From contig CAIOSP010000085.1 in the NCBI GenBank assembly GCA_903861005.1, forward strand, positions 23,707 through 87,706: DNA of 64,000 bases. The letters run 5' to 3'. Every line of letters begins with the position of its first letter. Position 1 is the stretch's first letter. The notes beneath the pieces are model-generated. The model did no database searches. It saw nothing but the letters and a program-made list of their open reading frames with translations, and was not told the DNA's origin. The translations under genes were made by a program, and so were the position numbers. This DNA comes from an uncultured Pseudomonadota bacterium (GTDB taxonomy: Bacteria > Myxococcota_A > UBA796 > GCA-2862545). This document shows, one piece after another, positions 19,705-28,955 of this stretch.

Positions 19705-21357
19705 TCAGGAGGCCGGGGTCGGGGGCGTGGTGGGCGCCCACCACAGACCGGCACCCACGATCAGCGCCGCGGCGACGCCCAGCCACGCGGGAGTGCCCGG
19801 CACCACGTGGGACATGGCCGACCCGACCACACGCGCCAGGATCGCAGGCAGGACAGCGCCCCCGGAGGCCACCACCAACGCACCCAGCAGTCCGGCCTCC
19901 AGGAGACCGCGCACCGGATCGAGCGGCGCCAGCACAAGCACTGACGCGGCGGCGGCGAGCAGGCCCCCGCCGGCACGCCGCATCCAGCCACGCAGCAACA
20001 GCTCCTGTGCCGCGATCACGCCGACCAACAAGGCGGGGCTACCCATCTGCGGGGTCACGGCACCGATGAGGCGTGTGCGTGTGTCGACCCACAACGGCGA
20101 CGCGGGCATGGGCCAGAGATCGGTCGCCGAGGCCAGCAGCGGCAGCACGAGGCCGACGGCCAGCGCGGCGACCCAGGCGAACCTCGAGGCCCGCACCAGC
20201 CCGACCGACTCGAACGGCTTGGAATTGCGGACCGCGAGCGCGACCACCATGCAGATCATCGCGAACATGCCCGCGGTCGGTCCCGACACCTTCGGGATCA
20301 GCTCGGTTCGCTCGGAGGCCCCGCCGAGGGCCCACACCATCGGGCCCAAGATGGCGAGCCACCAGGTCACGGCGGCCACGCCACCCATCGCCACCGCGGC
20401 ACCCCAGCCTCGGCGCACGTGGATCTGCTCGCGCTCGCCCAGATCCCGCGCGGTCGCGACCAGACACGCGGCACAGGCCAGGGCGGTGGAGAGGATGGCG
20501 AGCAGCACCGGCGCCCAGCCTTCCCAAAGGTTGCCCGCCGCCATCAGCGCGCCGCCGAGCGGTACGGCGGCGCCGAGCAGCGGGTGCACCCAACCGAGCA
20601 CCCATGCGGCAAGGGCCAGCACGGCGAGCAGCAGCGGTTGCGTCCTGAGAGCCACGGTCGCGCCGGCGACCACGTCGTTGGCCCGCCGCACGAGCCAGAG
20701 CCCCCCTGCAGCCGTCGCCGCCGCAACCCACGGCATGGCGACCAGCCAAGGGCCCGGGCTTTGATAGCCGAGCAGCACCGTGACCAGCCCCGCGAGCATC
20801 GCCATGCCGCCGGCGAATGCGGTCCACGCCAGCCACTTTCCGACGACGATCTCCAGCGGGCTCACGGATGCGGTCCGCAGCGGCTCCAGCGTTCGGCTCG
20901 CCCGTTCGCCGGGAATGGACTGCGCCAGCGCGCCGGTGAGCATCGACGCGGACAGGAGACCCAGCAGCAGCGAACGTTCGGGCAGCGTCCACGGCGGAGA
21001 CTCGAGGTTCACCACCTTGATCTTGGTGTCCATGCTGTCGAGCGCGTTGGTCAGCGCCTTGGGGAGCAACGGGCCCTCGACGCGCCAGCCGGGCTCTTCA
21101 GGTGGGCTCGGCGGGAACATCGTGATGCGTGGCGGTCCCACGTTGCGCACTAGGTTGGGGAGCGCCGCGACCTCGGGCGGCACGTCGCCGTGGACCATGA
21201 TCTTCTTCTGATTGGGAGGCGACGGCGGCGGGCGAGGGATGACCGCCACGGGCAGCAGCATCAGGGCCACGACGATCGGGAGCATCCCACCTCGCCGGCC
21301 GGAGAATTCGATGCGGAGATCCCGCTCGGCGATCGCCAGGACGCGTCTCAAGCGCAT
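19705..21357 (-). CDS. ABC-2 type permease with C-terminal CPBP-like domain
   Basis: A 550-residue membrane protein. The N-terminal half is an ABC-2/NatB-like permease: one helix after MRLRRVLAIAERDLRIEF, a periplasmic domain of about 110 residues, then six helices beginning ERSLLLGLLSASMLTG and containing PGERASRTLEPLRTASVSP, the cytoplasmic coupling loop of this class. The last 170 residues carry AAQELLLRGWM, which corresponds to the EExxxR motif of CPBP intramembrane proteases with Gln in place of the first Glu. It is the last of three co-directional ABC genes (55 bp after the preceding one). It probably exports a peptide, drug or ion with its partners. Confidence 0.78.
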   Translation of the reverse strand: MRLRRVLAIAERDLRIEFSGRRGGMLPIVVALMLLPVAVIPRPPPSPPNQKKIMVHGDVPPEVAALPNLVRNVGPPRITMFPPSPPEEPGWRVEGPLLPKALTNALDSMDTKIKVVNLESPPWTLPERSLLLGLLSASMLTGALAQSIPGERASRTLEPLRTASVSPLEIVVGKWLAWTAFAGGMAMLAGLVTVLLGYQSPGPWLVAMPWVAAATAAGGLWLVRRANDVVAGATVALRTQPLLLAVLALAAWVLGWVHPLLGAAVPLGGALMAAGNLWEGWAPVLLAILSTALACAACLVATARDLGEREQIHVRRGWGAAVAMGGVAAVTWWLAILGPMVWALGGASERTELIPKVSGPTAGMFAMICMVVALAVRNSKPFESVGLVRASRFAWVAALAVGLVLPLLASATDLWPMPASPLWVDTRTRLIGAVTPQMGSPALLVGVIAAQELLLRGWMRRAGGGLLAAAASVLVLAPLDPVRGLLEAGLLGALVVASGGAVLPAILARVVGSAMSHVVPGTPAWLGVAAALIVGAGLWWAPTTPPTPAS

Positions 21358-21412
21358 GATGCCTCCTGCGCGGCCATCCTAGCCTGCGCGCGATCGACGG
21401 CCCGCTGAGTGC

Positions 21413-22366
21413 TCAACCTCGGGCGACCCGTGCGGCGAACCACCAGGCGTAGAGCGGTCCCAGCAGCAATCCGATCAGGGGCGCGACGCCGAGGTTCGGG
21501 TCGAGCAAGGAGGCGACAGGGAGGGATCGCGCGAGCCACGGCTCGTAGAGACCCAGCGAGAACAAGCCCATCACGATCACGAGCCCTGCGGACATGGGAC
21601 CCGCGAACCCTTGGGTCTTGCCGCCCACGCCGATGACCGCCATGCCGACCGCGGCGGCGGTGGAGCTGGCCGTCGCGCCGCTGATGGCCAGCGACCACGG
21701 CGCCTCCAGACCGACGACGGCGTGCATCATCGTCACGGACATCGTGAAGAACAGCCCCAGGACTAGGGTCGCCGCGGACCAGCGGGCCAGCGGCGTCACC
21801 CACATCGGCTGCGCCGCGGACAGCTCGGCATCCAACGTTCCGTCGTCGCGATCCCGCGCGACGGCGCCGGCACCGAAGACGACACCATACATGGCGAAGA
21901 TCGCGCCGATGAACTGGATGGCGTTGGTGGAGCTGGTGTCCGACTTGGAGAGGACCGCGCGCCGTTCGTGGGTCTCATACGGACGCCACGCGGCGCCGAT
22001 CTGGCGACGGATCAGACCTTCCAGCGCCTGAGAGGGCATGACGCTGCGGTCTGCCCAGAAGGTGGCTCCGTCCGTCCCGAACGCGGCATCGCCGGCACGT
22101 ACGACCGCTTCGGGGGTGTCGGAGACCATCAGGACGCCGCCGGCCGCCTCGATGTCCTCTCGAAACTCAGGCGTGGCGAGCGCGGGGGACACGGCCACGC
22201 CCCGGACGCGGGACCAGGTCACCGTGGCGACCGTCGCGACCATGACGACGACCGTCAGCGCGACCGGCAACACCATCGACCTGAGCACCATGCCTTCCCG
22301 CAGGAGTCGCTGGATCATCGACCCGGTGAGCCAAGCCCAGCCACGGAAGGCTCGCGACGCGTTCAC
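21413..22366 (-). CDS. ABC-2 type permease (NatB-like)
   Basis: A 317-residue protein with one helix near residue 30-55, a periplasmic domain of about 110 residues and five or more helices from about residue 150. The coupling loop RDRDDGTLDAELSAAQPM is the equivalent of the one in the larger permease. It starts inside the end of the ATPase gene (four-base overlap, 22363-22366), so the two are translationally coupled. It is the second transmembrane subunit of the exporter with the larger 19705-21357 permease. Confidence 0.82.
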   Translation of the reverse strand: MNASRAFRGWAWLTGSMIQRLLREGMVLRSMVLPVALTVVVMVATVATVTWSRVRGVAVSPALATPEFREDIEAAGGVLMVSDTPEAVVRAGDAAFGTDGATFWADRSVMPSQALEGLIRRQIGAAWRPYETHERRAVLSKSDTSSTNAIQFIGAIFAMYGVVFGAGAVARDRDDGTLDAELSAAQPMWVTPLARWSAATLVLGLFFTMSVTMMHAVVGLEAPWSLAISGATASSTAAAVGMAVIGVGGKTQGFAGPMSAGLVIVMGLFSLGLYEPWLARSLPVASLLDPNLGVAPLIGLLLGPLYAWWFAARVARG

Positions 22367-23100
22367 GGCTCGAGCCCCGGGTGTGCGAGGTGTACGAACG
22401 CATCGTCCAGCGTCGACTTGCCCGTGTCTCGGAGGATGTCCTCGAGCGTGCCCTCGCCTGCCATGCGACCCTTGGCGACGATGCCGAGTCGGTCGACGAC
22501 CCGTTCGACCTCGTTCATGATGTGCGAGGACAGGATGATCGTCCTTCCGGCCACGGCCTGGGCGCGCACCAGCTCCAGGACATCGCGCCGACCCAACACA
22601 TCGAGGCCGTCTGTGGGCTCGTCGAGCAGCAGCACCTGCGGGTCATGAATGAGCGCGCGGGCAAGCACGACCCGCCGCTTCATCCCCGTAGACAAATCGC
22701 CGCACGGCGTGTCCAGGTAGGTCCCCGCACCCAGGCGCTCCAACATCGCCACCGCGCGGGGCGCCGGATCCGACACGCCTTGGATGGCACCGAACAGCCG
22801 AACGATCTCGCGCGGCGAGAGTTGCGGAGGAAGACCCGCTTCGGCGGGCACGTAGGCCAGCCGTGCGCGCGCACCCAGCGGATCCTTGAGGGCATCGACG
22901 CCGCCGACCAGGATGCTGCCGGAGTCTGGCTGGATGAGCGTGGCCAGCATCTTGAGGGTCGTGGTCTTGCCTGCCCCGTTGGCGCCAAGGAGCCCGTAGA
23001 CCTCACCAGGCTGCACGACAAAGGACAGCCCGTCGACCGCGACGACCGGCTTGCCCGATGCGACGGCGTACTGCTTTCGGACGTCGCGGACCTCGATCAT
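22363..23100 (-). CDS. ABC transporter ATP-binding protein (NatA/CcmA-like)
   Basis: A 245-residue ATPase. Walker A is GANGAGKTTTLKML, the signature is LSTGMKRRVVLARAL, Walker B is [12 protein letters not shown], and the H-loop is in ILSSHIMNEVE. The degenerate signature LSTGM instead of LSGGQ is typical of NatA/DrrA-type exporters. It heads a three-gene unit with two permeases, and powers the export. The start ATG lies in a divergent direction to the transposase scar upstream. Confidence 0.9.
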   Translation of the reverse strand: MIEVRDVRKQYAVASGKPVVAVDGLSFVVQPGEVYGLLGANGAGKTTTLKMLATLIQPDSGSILVGGVDALKDPLGARARLAYVPAEAGLPPQLSPREIVRLFGAIQGVSDPAPRAVAMLERLGAGTYLDTPCGDLSTGMKRRVVLARALIHDPQVLLLDEPTDGLDVLGRRDVLELVRAQAVAGRTIILSSHIMNEVERVVDRLGIVAKGRMAGEGTLEDILRDTGKSTLDDAFVHLAHPGLEP

Positions 23101-23605
23101 CGGCGCTCCGGCTGCCGCGTTTTGTATCGTTCGGTGGGCGCCGCGGCTACGTCATGGTCCCGAGTGCCCGCTGGCTAGGTTCCGGACGGTGACGAGGCAA
23201 GGGGACGATCGCTTTGCCTCACGAACTAAGGGTTCACCGCGCGCGCGCAGCATGCGTGCGGCGTCGGTGGATCGTCTGGGGTGCGCTGATCCTGCGCGCG
23301 CGCTTCCAGCTGGTTTCAAGCACGACCCTCAGACATGCCCCGGCTGTGGCGGCCGCATGCGTCAGCTGGCGCTGGTGCTGGCGGCGAGCGGCGACGTGCT
23401 GCGCTGGCTGGACGACGAGCGAGCGAGCGAGCCGACGCGGCCACAAAGATCGACACGATCAAGCAGGTGCGCGAGATGTGCGGCAACCACGGCTCGGCGA
23501 CGACATCCGAGGGGGGCGAGATGTCCGACAAGCGCACGCCGTGAGTCGGTGGTCGCGCGGCGTGTGAGGTCGCTCCGGCGTTCGGCGCCCGTGGTGGTGG
23601 CGTGA
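23101..23605. other. Intergenic stretch without an intact gene
   Basis: About 500 bp between the ATPase start and the lipoprotein stop. It contains the transposase fragment at about 23300-23434 and otherwise no ORF with a start signal or recognisable motif. The segment 23440-23545 has an open frame (KIDTIKQVREMCGNHG) that I do not recognise. Confidence 0.6.
23300..23434 (+). pseudogene. C-terminal fragment of a transposase (IS91/Y2-like)
   Basis: The plus-strand frame reads GFKHDPQTCPGCGGRMRQLA, followed by a helix. This is the zinc-binding CPxCGGRMR segment and tail seen in the C-terminus of transposases of the IS91/IS801-like group common in proteobacteria. No catalytic N-terminal part, ribosome binding site or terminal repeats were found, so it is taken as a remnant left by decay of an insertion element. 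Confidence 0.55.
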
Positions 23606-24694
23606 CTACTTGGTGATCCGCGCGTACCGGATGAAGGCGCCGACGAGTACGTCGCCGTCCATGAGCGCGTCGTTTGTGGCGCCGACCGAGTACGCGATCC
23701 CGTTCTCTGGTTCGTTCTTGGCGGCCTGATCCACGAACGCAGCCCAGTACACGAAGCCCTCATCCTCGTCGGCGTGCAGGACGCTCTTGTTGGCGCGGAC
23801 GACGGTCGAGGGGAACACGCCGAACACGGTGCCAAAGTGTGGCGTGAGCGGCGGTTGTTCGTCGGTGCGCGCCCGGTCCGGGTCGGACCAGCGCATCTCG
23901 AGCCACATCTGCGCGTGCGTGTCCTTGTCCGCGAGGAAGTCGCCGTCGATGTCGTAGGTGGACAACGTGAACGAGGGGTTGGCCAGGTTCACGACCCGCT
24001 CGGACTGGATGATCCGCTTGCCTCCGACGTCGTCGAAGCCGGTGTACCCGGACATGCCAAGGTCGAAGCGTCCCCAGCTCGTCTCGAAGAAGCCATTCAC
24101 GAAGCCGACGTCGTCGCGCACCCACGCCTCGCCCGTCGCGGTCAGGCCGCCCGCGTCCGCGGCGAGCGACGCGTGCCGGCACCCCGGGATGGCGCCCATC
24201 GGCGTGGTGGCGACCACATCCTCGTCGAGCACGGTGACGGTCAGTCCCATCGGCAGGAAGGTGTCGGGCGCGAGCAGGGGGTCACCGAGGAGCAGTGTGC
24301 CTCCGACCGTGGTCTGCTGCGGCGCGCCCACCTCGCCAGCGAAGTCGATGTGGAGTGGCGTGTCGAACGTGATGTCGACGCCGACCGACGGCGGCGCGTT
24401 GGGCAGGGCGAACGCGCCGATGACCACCTCCGGTCCATCGAAGGACATGGCGGCGGTGATGGGCGTGGCGCCCGGGCGCGCGTCCAGCAGGGTGACCTGG
24501 GGCAGATCCTCCCCGCCGATGGTGGTCGTGCCCGTGACCGTGGAGGTGATCACCCCAATCCCTGCAGACTCGGTCAGCTGGTAGGACGCCCGCGTGTTCT
24601 CGAAGGGCGGATCGAACGCGCCCGGCTCCCCCGTGTTCCCTGCGTGTCCCTGGCATGCGACCAAGGCCAGACAGATCGTCAAAACCGGCTTCAT
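23606..24694 (-). CDS. Uncharacterised lipoprotein
   Basis: A 362-residue protein with a short signal peptide and lipobox LVAC (Cys about residue 14). The ATG at 24694 has GAGG upstream. The mature part is rich in beta-strand-like segments and has Asp-rich calcium-binding-like turns (YDIDGDFLADKDTH). Two cysteines remain at the N-terminus and in IPGCRHA. I recognise no family. It is probably attached to the inner leaflet of the outer membrane. Neighbours on either side are a transposase scar and an empty stretch, so context gives no function. Confidence 0.6.
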   Translation of the reverse strand: MKPVLTICLALVACQGHAGNTGEPGAFDPPFENTRASYQLTESAGIGVITSTVTGTTTIGGEDLPQVTLLDARPGATPITAAMSFDGPEVVIGAFALPNAPPSVGVDITFDTPLHIDFAGEVGAPQQTTVGGTLLLGDPLLAPDTFLPMGLTVTVLDEDVVATTPMGAIPGCRHASLAADAGGLTATGEAWVRDDVGFVNGFFETSWGRFDLGMSGYTGFDDVGGKRIIQSERVVNLANPSFTLSTYDIDGDFLADKDTHAQMWLEMRWSDPDRARTDEQPPLTPHFGTVFGVFPSTVVRANKSVLHADEDEGFVYWAAFVDQAAKNEPENGIAYSVGATNDALMDGDVLVGAFIRYARITK

Positions 24695-25416
24695 GGGGTC
24701 CTCACGTGGTGCGCTCCGGGAGCAACCGGCGTGCCGCGGGCGGCACGGGCCGGAGGCGTCCGCAGGGTGGACCCGGTCGGAAGGCCGAGCCTGCATGCCC
24801 ACGCGCGCGTGGCCGCAAAGGACCGGGAGGGGCTGGAGAAGGTCTGACGGCGCGTTCTGCACAGGGTCGGATGGTCATGGCGGCGAAGTTTCGGTTCGGT
24901 GCTCTAGAATGTCACCGTCCGCATCGGACGCTACCGGCCGTCAATCAGTCGGGCGCTTGCGGGCGAGATGGTTGGCTTGGAGCCCATCGGCGACGGCTAG
25001 TGGAACGTGCGCTTCCACGCGAGCGTGGTTGCCACTTTCGATGGCCGCGCCGGCACGCTGAGCACTGGTACGAAGATCAGGAAGTGCAGCGCGACCGAGA
25101 CGGGCCGCGCGTGAAGCGTCGGTGTGCTGTCCACGATCGAGCCAGACACGGGCCGCGCCGGGACCAGACCGAACCGGGTTGCACCCAGAGCGATCGCGGC
25201 CACCCACCAAGCGGGCACTGTGCCCACTCCGGGCCCTTTCCAGCCCCCTTGGGCCGGGCACAGCCACGGAGGCGCCTCCACGATGGGGACCCTGACGCGA
25301 TCGCGCGGACGGCGTGCCCTACTGCACGTAGCCCACCGCCCCCCCGACCCCACCCACAACCCACACCCCCATGCACCCCCGCGCCCGATCCGCTAGGTTT
25401 CCCCCAGGAGGACACG
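24695..25416. other. Intergenic region of about 720 bp
   Basis: No convincing gene. A minus-strand frame at 24997-25359 (120 codons, hydrophobic stretches WWVAAIALGA and VALHFLIFVPVL) is the only ORF with protein-like composition, but it lacks a Shine-Dalgarno and a family match. It is just possibly a decayed membrane protein. The last 20 bases carry the ribosome binding site of the MDR gene. Confidence 0.5.
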
Positions 25417-26433
25417 ATGCGCGCGTGGGTCGTCGACGGAGCGTTCGGGCTGGACCGGCTCACCCAGGTGGGCCGCCCCGACGTGGAGCCGGGTCCCGGT
25501 GAGGTCCGCCTCCGCGTTCGCGCGGTGTCGCTGAACTACCGCGACGTGCTGATGGTGCGTGGCCTGTACGATCCTCGCCAGGCGCTCCCGCTGGTGCCCT
25601 GCAGCGACGCGTCGGGCGTGATCGACGCGGTGGGCGAGGGCGTGACGGGGCTTACGGTAGGCGCGCGCGTGTGCCCCATCTTCGCGCAGGACTGGCTGTC
25701 GGGCGACGCGGAGCGGTCGATGCTGCGCAGCACGCTCGGCGGCCCGCGCGACGGTACGCTGCGGCAGTCGATGGTGGTCCCGGCGAACGCGGTCGTGCGT
25801 GTGCCTGATCATCTCACCGACGAGGAGGCGGCGACGCTGCCTTGCGCGGGCGTGACGGCGTGGCGCGCGCTGGTGACCATGGGCGGGTTGAAGGCGGGCG
25901 ACACGGTGCTGACGCAGGGCACGGGCGGCGTGTCGTGCTTTGTGACGCAGATCGGCGCGATGTTTGGGGCGCGGGTGATCGTGACGTCGTCGAGCGACGC
26001 GAAGCTGGAGCGGGTGCGGGCGCTGGGGGCGGCGCACGGCATCAACTACAAGACCGAGCCGCAGTGGGGGAAGGCCGCGACGGCGTGGACCGGCGGGCGT
26101 GGTGTGGACCACGTGATCGAGCTGGGCGGCGCCGGCACGCTGGACGAGACGCTGCGCGCGGTGCGGGTGGGCGGCACGGTGACGCTGCTCGGCATCCTGG
26201 CGGGCGCCAAGGTGGAGCTGAACCTCACGCGGGTGTTCATGAACGCGGTGCGGGTGCAGGGGCTGATGGTCGGACATCGGGCGGACTTCGAGGCGCTGCT
26301 GCGCGCGCTCGACGCCAACCACGACGTTCGGCCGGTGGTGGACAAGGTCTTCGACTTCGACGACGCGCCCGCGGCGTTCGCCCACCTGGCGGCGGCGGGT
26401 CACGTCGGCAAGGTCGTGGTGAGGTTGCCATGA
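25417..26433 (+). CDS. Zinc-independent MDR-type NAD(P)-dependent alcohol dehydrogenase / quinone oxidoreductase
   Basis: A 338-residue medium-chain dehydrogenase. The N-terminal GroES-like domain has SLNYRDVLMVRG, i.e. the position of the catalytic Zn Cys is Asn-Tyr-Arg as in zinc-free members, and VPCSDASGVIDAVG. The Rossmann part has LTQGTGGVSCFVTQIGAMFGA, with a GTGGVS nucleotide loop and Ser-rich SSSDAKL binding consistent with NADPH. The structural zinc cysteines are also missing. GGAGG precedes the ATG at 25417. It shares the ATGA overlap with the next gene, so the two are translated together. Confidence 0.87.
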   Translation: MRAWVVDGAFGLDRLTQVGRPDVEPGPGEVRLRVRAVSLNYRDVLMVRGLYDPRQALPLVPCSDASGVIDAVGEGVTGLTVGARVCPIFAQDWLSGDAERSMLRSTLGGPRDGTLRQSMVVPANAVVRVPDHLTDEEAATLPCAGVTAWRALVTMGGLKAGDTVLTQGTGGVSCFVTQIGAMFGARVIVTSSSDAKLERVRALGAAHGINYKTEPQWGKAATAWTGGRGVDHVIELGGAGTLDETLRAVRVGGTVTLLGILAGAKVELNLTRVFMNAVRVQGLMVGHRADFEALLRALDANHDVRPVVDKVFDFDDAPAAFAHLAAAGHVGKVVVRLP

Positions 26434-27494
26434 GCATGCGCGCGATCGGGGGCGCGGTCGGGGCCGTCGTGCTGGGTGTGGTCGCCTACCTGGCGGCGTG
26501 GCCGGTGCCGGTCGATCCCGAGACCTGGAGCCCGCCCGCCGACGTGGGCCTGACGGGCCGCTTCAAGCCGACCGGCGACTTTGCCGGCGCGCAGGTCCTT
26601 CCGGTGGGCAAGGCGCCGGAGGACGTGGCGGTGGGCCCGGACGGCCGCGTGTGGACGGGTCTCGCCGACGGCCGGATCATGCGCTGGGACGCCGACGGCA
26701 AGGGCCCGGTCGAGGTGGTGAACACCGGCGGCCGCCCGCTCGGCCTGCGGTTCGCCCCGGACGGTCGGCTGATCGTGGCCGACACCAAGCTCGGGCTGCT
26801 CGCCATCACGCAGGACGGCGCCGTGGAGGTGCTCGCGAACCAGGTGGACGGCCGCCCGCTGGTGTTCGCGGATGACCTGGACGTGTCGTCGACCGGCGTA
26901 GTGTGGTTCAGCGACGCGTCCGCCAAGTTCACGCAGCGCGACTACAAGCTCGACATGCTGGAGAGTCGGCCGAACGGCAGGCTGATGACGTACGACCTGA
27001 ACACGCACCAGTCCAAGACGGTGGTCGACAAGCTGTACTTCGCGAACGGCGTCGCGCTGGCCGCGGATGAGTCGTTCGTGCTGTTCAACGAGACGACGCG
27101 CTACCGCGTGCAGCGCCTGTGGCTCACCGGCCCCAAAGCCGGCACGCAGGACGTGCTGATCGACAACCTGCCGGGCTTCCCGGACGGCATCACGCGCGGG
27201 GACGACGGCCTGTTCTGGATCGCCATCCCGTCGCCACGCGACGCGATCGTCGACGGCCTCGCGGGCTCACCGGCGCTGCGCAAGGCGGTGGTGCGCCTGC
27301 CCAAGTTTGTGCAGCCCGCCGCCAAGCGTCACCCGATCGCGATCGCCGTGGACGCGTCGGGCCAGGTGCGGCGCGTGCTCGAAGATTCACACGGCGCCGC
27401 GTTCGCGGTCGACACCAACGTGGTGGTCGATCGCGGCGCGCTGTGGATGGGCAGCTTGGAGGACTCGGCGATCGCGCGCGTGCCGCTGAAGTGA
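26430..27494 (+). CDS. Strictosidine synthase-like / SMP-30-type beta-propeller protein with N-terminal anchor
   Basis: A 354-residue protein that opens with one transmembrane segment (AIGGAVGAVVLGVVAYLAAW) and continues as a six-bladed propeller. The motif FADDLDVSSTGVVWFSDASAKF and the later GFPDGITRGDDGLFWIAIPSP are characteristic of the strictosidine synthase/APMAP family (lactonase or arylesterase activity in related animal and bacterial proteins). The active domain would sit in the periplasm. It begins within the stop codon of the preceding oxidoreductase gene. A joint role in processing an oxidised lipid or lactone is plausible but unproven. Confidence 0.82.
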   Translation: MSMRAIGGAVGAVVLGVVAYLAAWPVPVDPETWSPPADVGLTGRFKPTGDFAGAQVLPVGKAPEDVAVGPDGRVWTGLADGRIMRWDADGKGPVEVVNTGGRPLGLRFAPDGRLIVADTKLGLLAITQDGAVEVLANQVDGRPLVFADDLDVSSTGVVWFSDASAKFTQRDYKLDMLESRPNGRLMTYDLNTHQSKTVVDKLYFANGVALAADESFVLFNETTRYRVQRLWLTGPKAGTQDVLIDNLPGFPDGITRGDDGLFWIAIPSPRDAIVDGLAGSPALRKAVVRLPKFVQPAAKRHPIAIAVDASGQVRRVLEDSHGAAFAVDTNVVVDRGALWMGSLEDSAIARVPLK

Positions 27495-27550
27495 TCCGCG
27501 GCGTCGCGCGCGCGTCTGCCCCGTGGTGTGGGCGCGACGCGCGGCGGCGA

Positions 27551-28864
27551 TCAGCGAGGCAGCGTGACGGTGTCGAGCACGTTGTCCGACAGGTCACGCA
27601 CCGTGATGGTGACGCTGGTCGGGCCGAACTCGGCGATCATGTAGTGCTCGACGGTGGCGGTCTGCGCGTTGAACCACTCGGGGATGGTGTCGGTGTACAG
27701 GTCCGCGCCCGCGCCGCCGGACACGAAGTAGGTGGTGCCTTCGCCGGCGGCGACTTCGGCGTCGGCCTTGATCACCTTGCTGCGCTCGTAGATGTGGTTG
27801 TGCCCCGCGAACACGAGGTCGACGTGCTGCGCGTCGAAGACGGGCGCCCACGCGTCGCGCACGTCCTCCGCCGAACCGTGACCGTCGCAGATGCTGTACT
27901 CGGTGCGGTGGTGCATCGCGATCTTCCAGTCCGCCGTCGACGCGCCGAACTTGGAGGTCAGGAAGTCCGCCTGCGCGACCGTGATGTCCTCGGCCGTCGC
28001 GACCGTGTCGTTGAGCGACGCGACGGTGGCGTTGCCAAAGTCGATGGTGAACCACTGCTCGTTGTTCGGGAGGCTGAACTGCGCGAAGTAGTTGGACGAC
28101 AGGATCTCGTGGTTGCCGTGCGCCGGCACGATCACCTTGCTGGCGAACGTGCTGCCCGCGGCGTTCCACCACGCGAGCCACTCGGCCTGGTTGGCGCCCA
28201 GGTCGACCATGTCGCCGCTGAACAGGTAGAAGTCCGGGTCGTGCGACTCCATCTTGGCGATGACGTTGCCCCAGGTCTCGTAGGCGCCGCGGCTGTCGCC
28301 GGCGATGGCGACGGTGAAGGTGTCGAAGGTGCCGGGTGCGGCGGGCGTGGTGAACTGGAACGTGTCGGACCAGTGGCCCTCGCCGCCCACCTGGTAGCTG
28401 TAGGTGGTGCCCGGCTTGAGGCGGCCGCACAGCTTGAGCTCGTGCACGCGGTAGTCGGTGCCGTCCTTGCCGCCGAACGAGAAGCTCACGCCCTTGGACG
28501 TGTGGTCGAGCGCGGACCCTTCGCCCCACTTCACCTGGCTGGCGAGCGTGCCGACGTCGGTGTTCCACACGAACGAGATGGAGTTCGAGGTGTTGGCGCC
28601 GGGCCAGCCCAGGTGCACCTGCGACGGGTCGGGGCCGACCGACGTGGAGCCGACGGACTGCGCGCTGCCGAAGGTGGCCTCGTCGGCCTGGATGCCCTGG
28701 GTGCTGGTCTCGCCGAACGCGCCGGGGACGCTGTAGCTCTCGGAGCACTGGTCGACGGCGACGGCGGGCGCGTCGGAGTCCGTGTCGTCCGCGCCGTCCT
28801 TGCCGGTGTTGCACGCGAAGGCGAGGGCGAGGAGCAGCGGCGCCCCTTGGCGAGACACGGACAT
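27551..28864 (-). CDS. Purple acid phosphatase-like metallophosphoesterase lipoprotein (copy 1)
   Basis: A 437-residue protein with a lipobox in LLALAFAC. After an Asp-rich linker the N-terminal domain is fibronectin-III-like (QVHLGWPG, VKWGEG, LKPGTTYSYQVGG). The catalytic domain has GDSRG, SGDMVD, PAHGNHE, MHHR and AGHNHIYER, the metal ligands of the purple acid phosphatase superfamily, with the Tyr ligand of classical PAPs replaced in GDMVD. It would release phosphate from organic phosphates at the cell surface. It is paralogous to the two other genes here, with the same C-terminus RDLSDNVLDTVTLPR. A GTCAC direct repeat lies about 40-55 bp upstream. Confidence 0.9.
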   Translation of the reverse strand: MSVSRQGAPLLLALAFACNTGKDGADDTDSDAPAVAVDQCSESYSVPGAFGETSTQGIQADEATFGSAQSVGSTSVGPDPSQVHLGWPGANTSNSISFVWNTDVGTLASQVKWGEGSALDHTSKGVSFSFGGKDGTDYRVHELKLCGRLKPGTTYSYQVGGEGHWSDTFQFTTPAAPGTFDTFTVAIAGDSRGAYETWGNVIAKMESHDPDFYLFSGDMVDLGANQAEWLAWWNAAGSTFASKVIVPAHGNHEILSSNYFAQFSLPNNEQWFTIDFGNATVASLNDTVATAEDITVAQADFLTSKFGASTADWKIAMHHRTEYSICDGHGSAEDVRDAWAPVFDAQHVDLVFAGHNHIYERSKVIKADAEVAAGEGTTYFVSGGAGADLYTDTIPEWFNAQTATVEHYMIAEFGPTSVTITVRDLSDNVLDTVTLPR

Positions 28865-28901
28865 GAAAACTCCGGCACAGCGAAGGTCGTTCCGTGCCAT
28901 C

Positions 28902-28917
28902 GTCACATAACCGTCAC
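28902..28917. promoter_or_regulatory. Candidate Pho-box-like direct repeat (GTCAC, 11 bp period)
   Basis: GTCAC at 28902 and 28913, separated by ATAACC. Read on the plus strand, 28900-28918 compares with the E. coli Pho box CTGTCATAWAWCTGTCAY at 14 of 18 positions. It lies about 40-55 bp upstream of the first phosphatase gene but on the strand opposite to it. Confidence 0.45.
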
Positions 28918-28955
28918 CTTTCGGGCTGTCCGAGACTCCGTTTCAACCGCGAGAA

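Noticed and set aside
24997..25359. A 120-codon minus-strand frame with hydrophobic stretches in the empty region
   Set aside because: No Shine-Dalgarno, no family and poor start context; kept only as a possible remnant.
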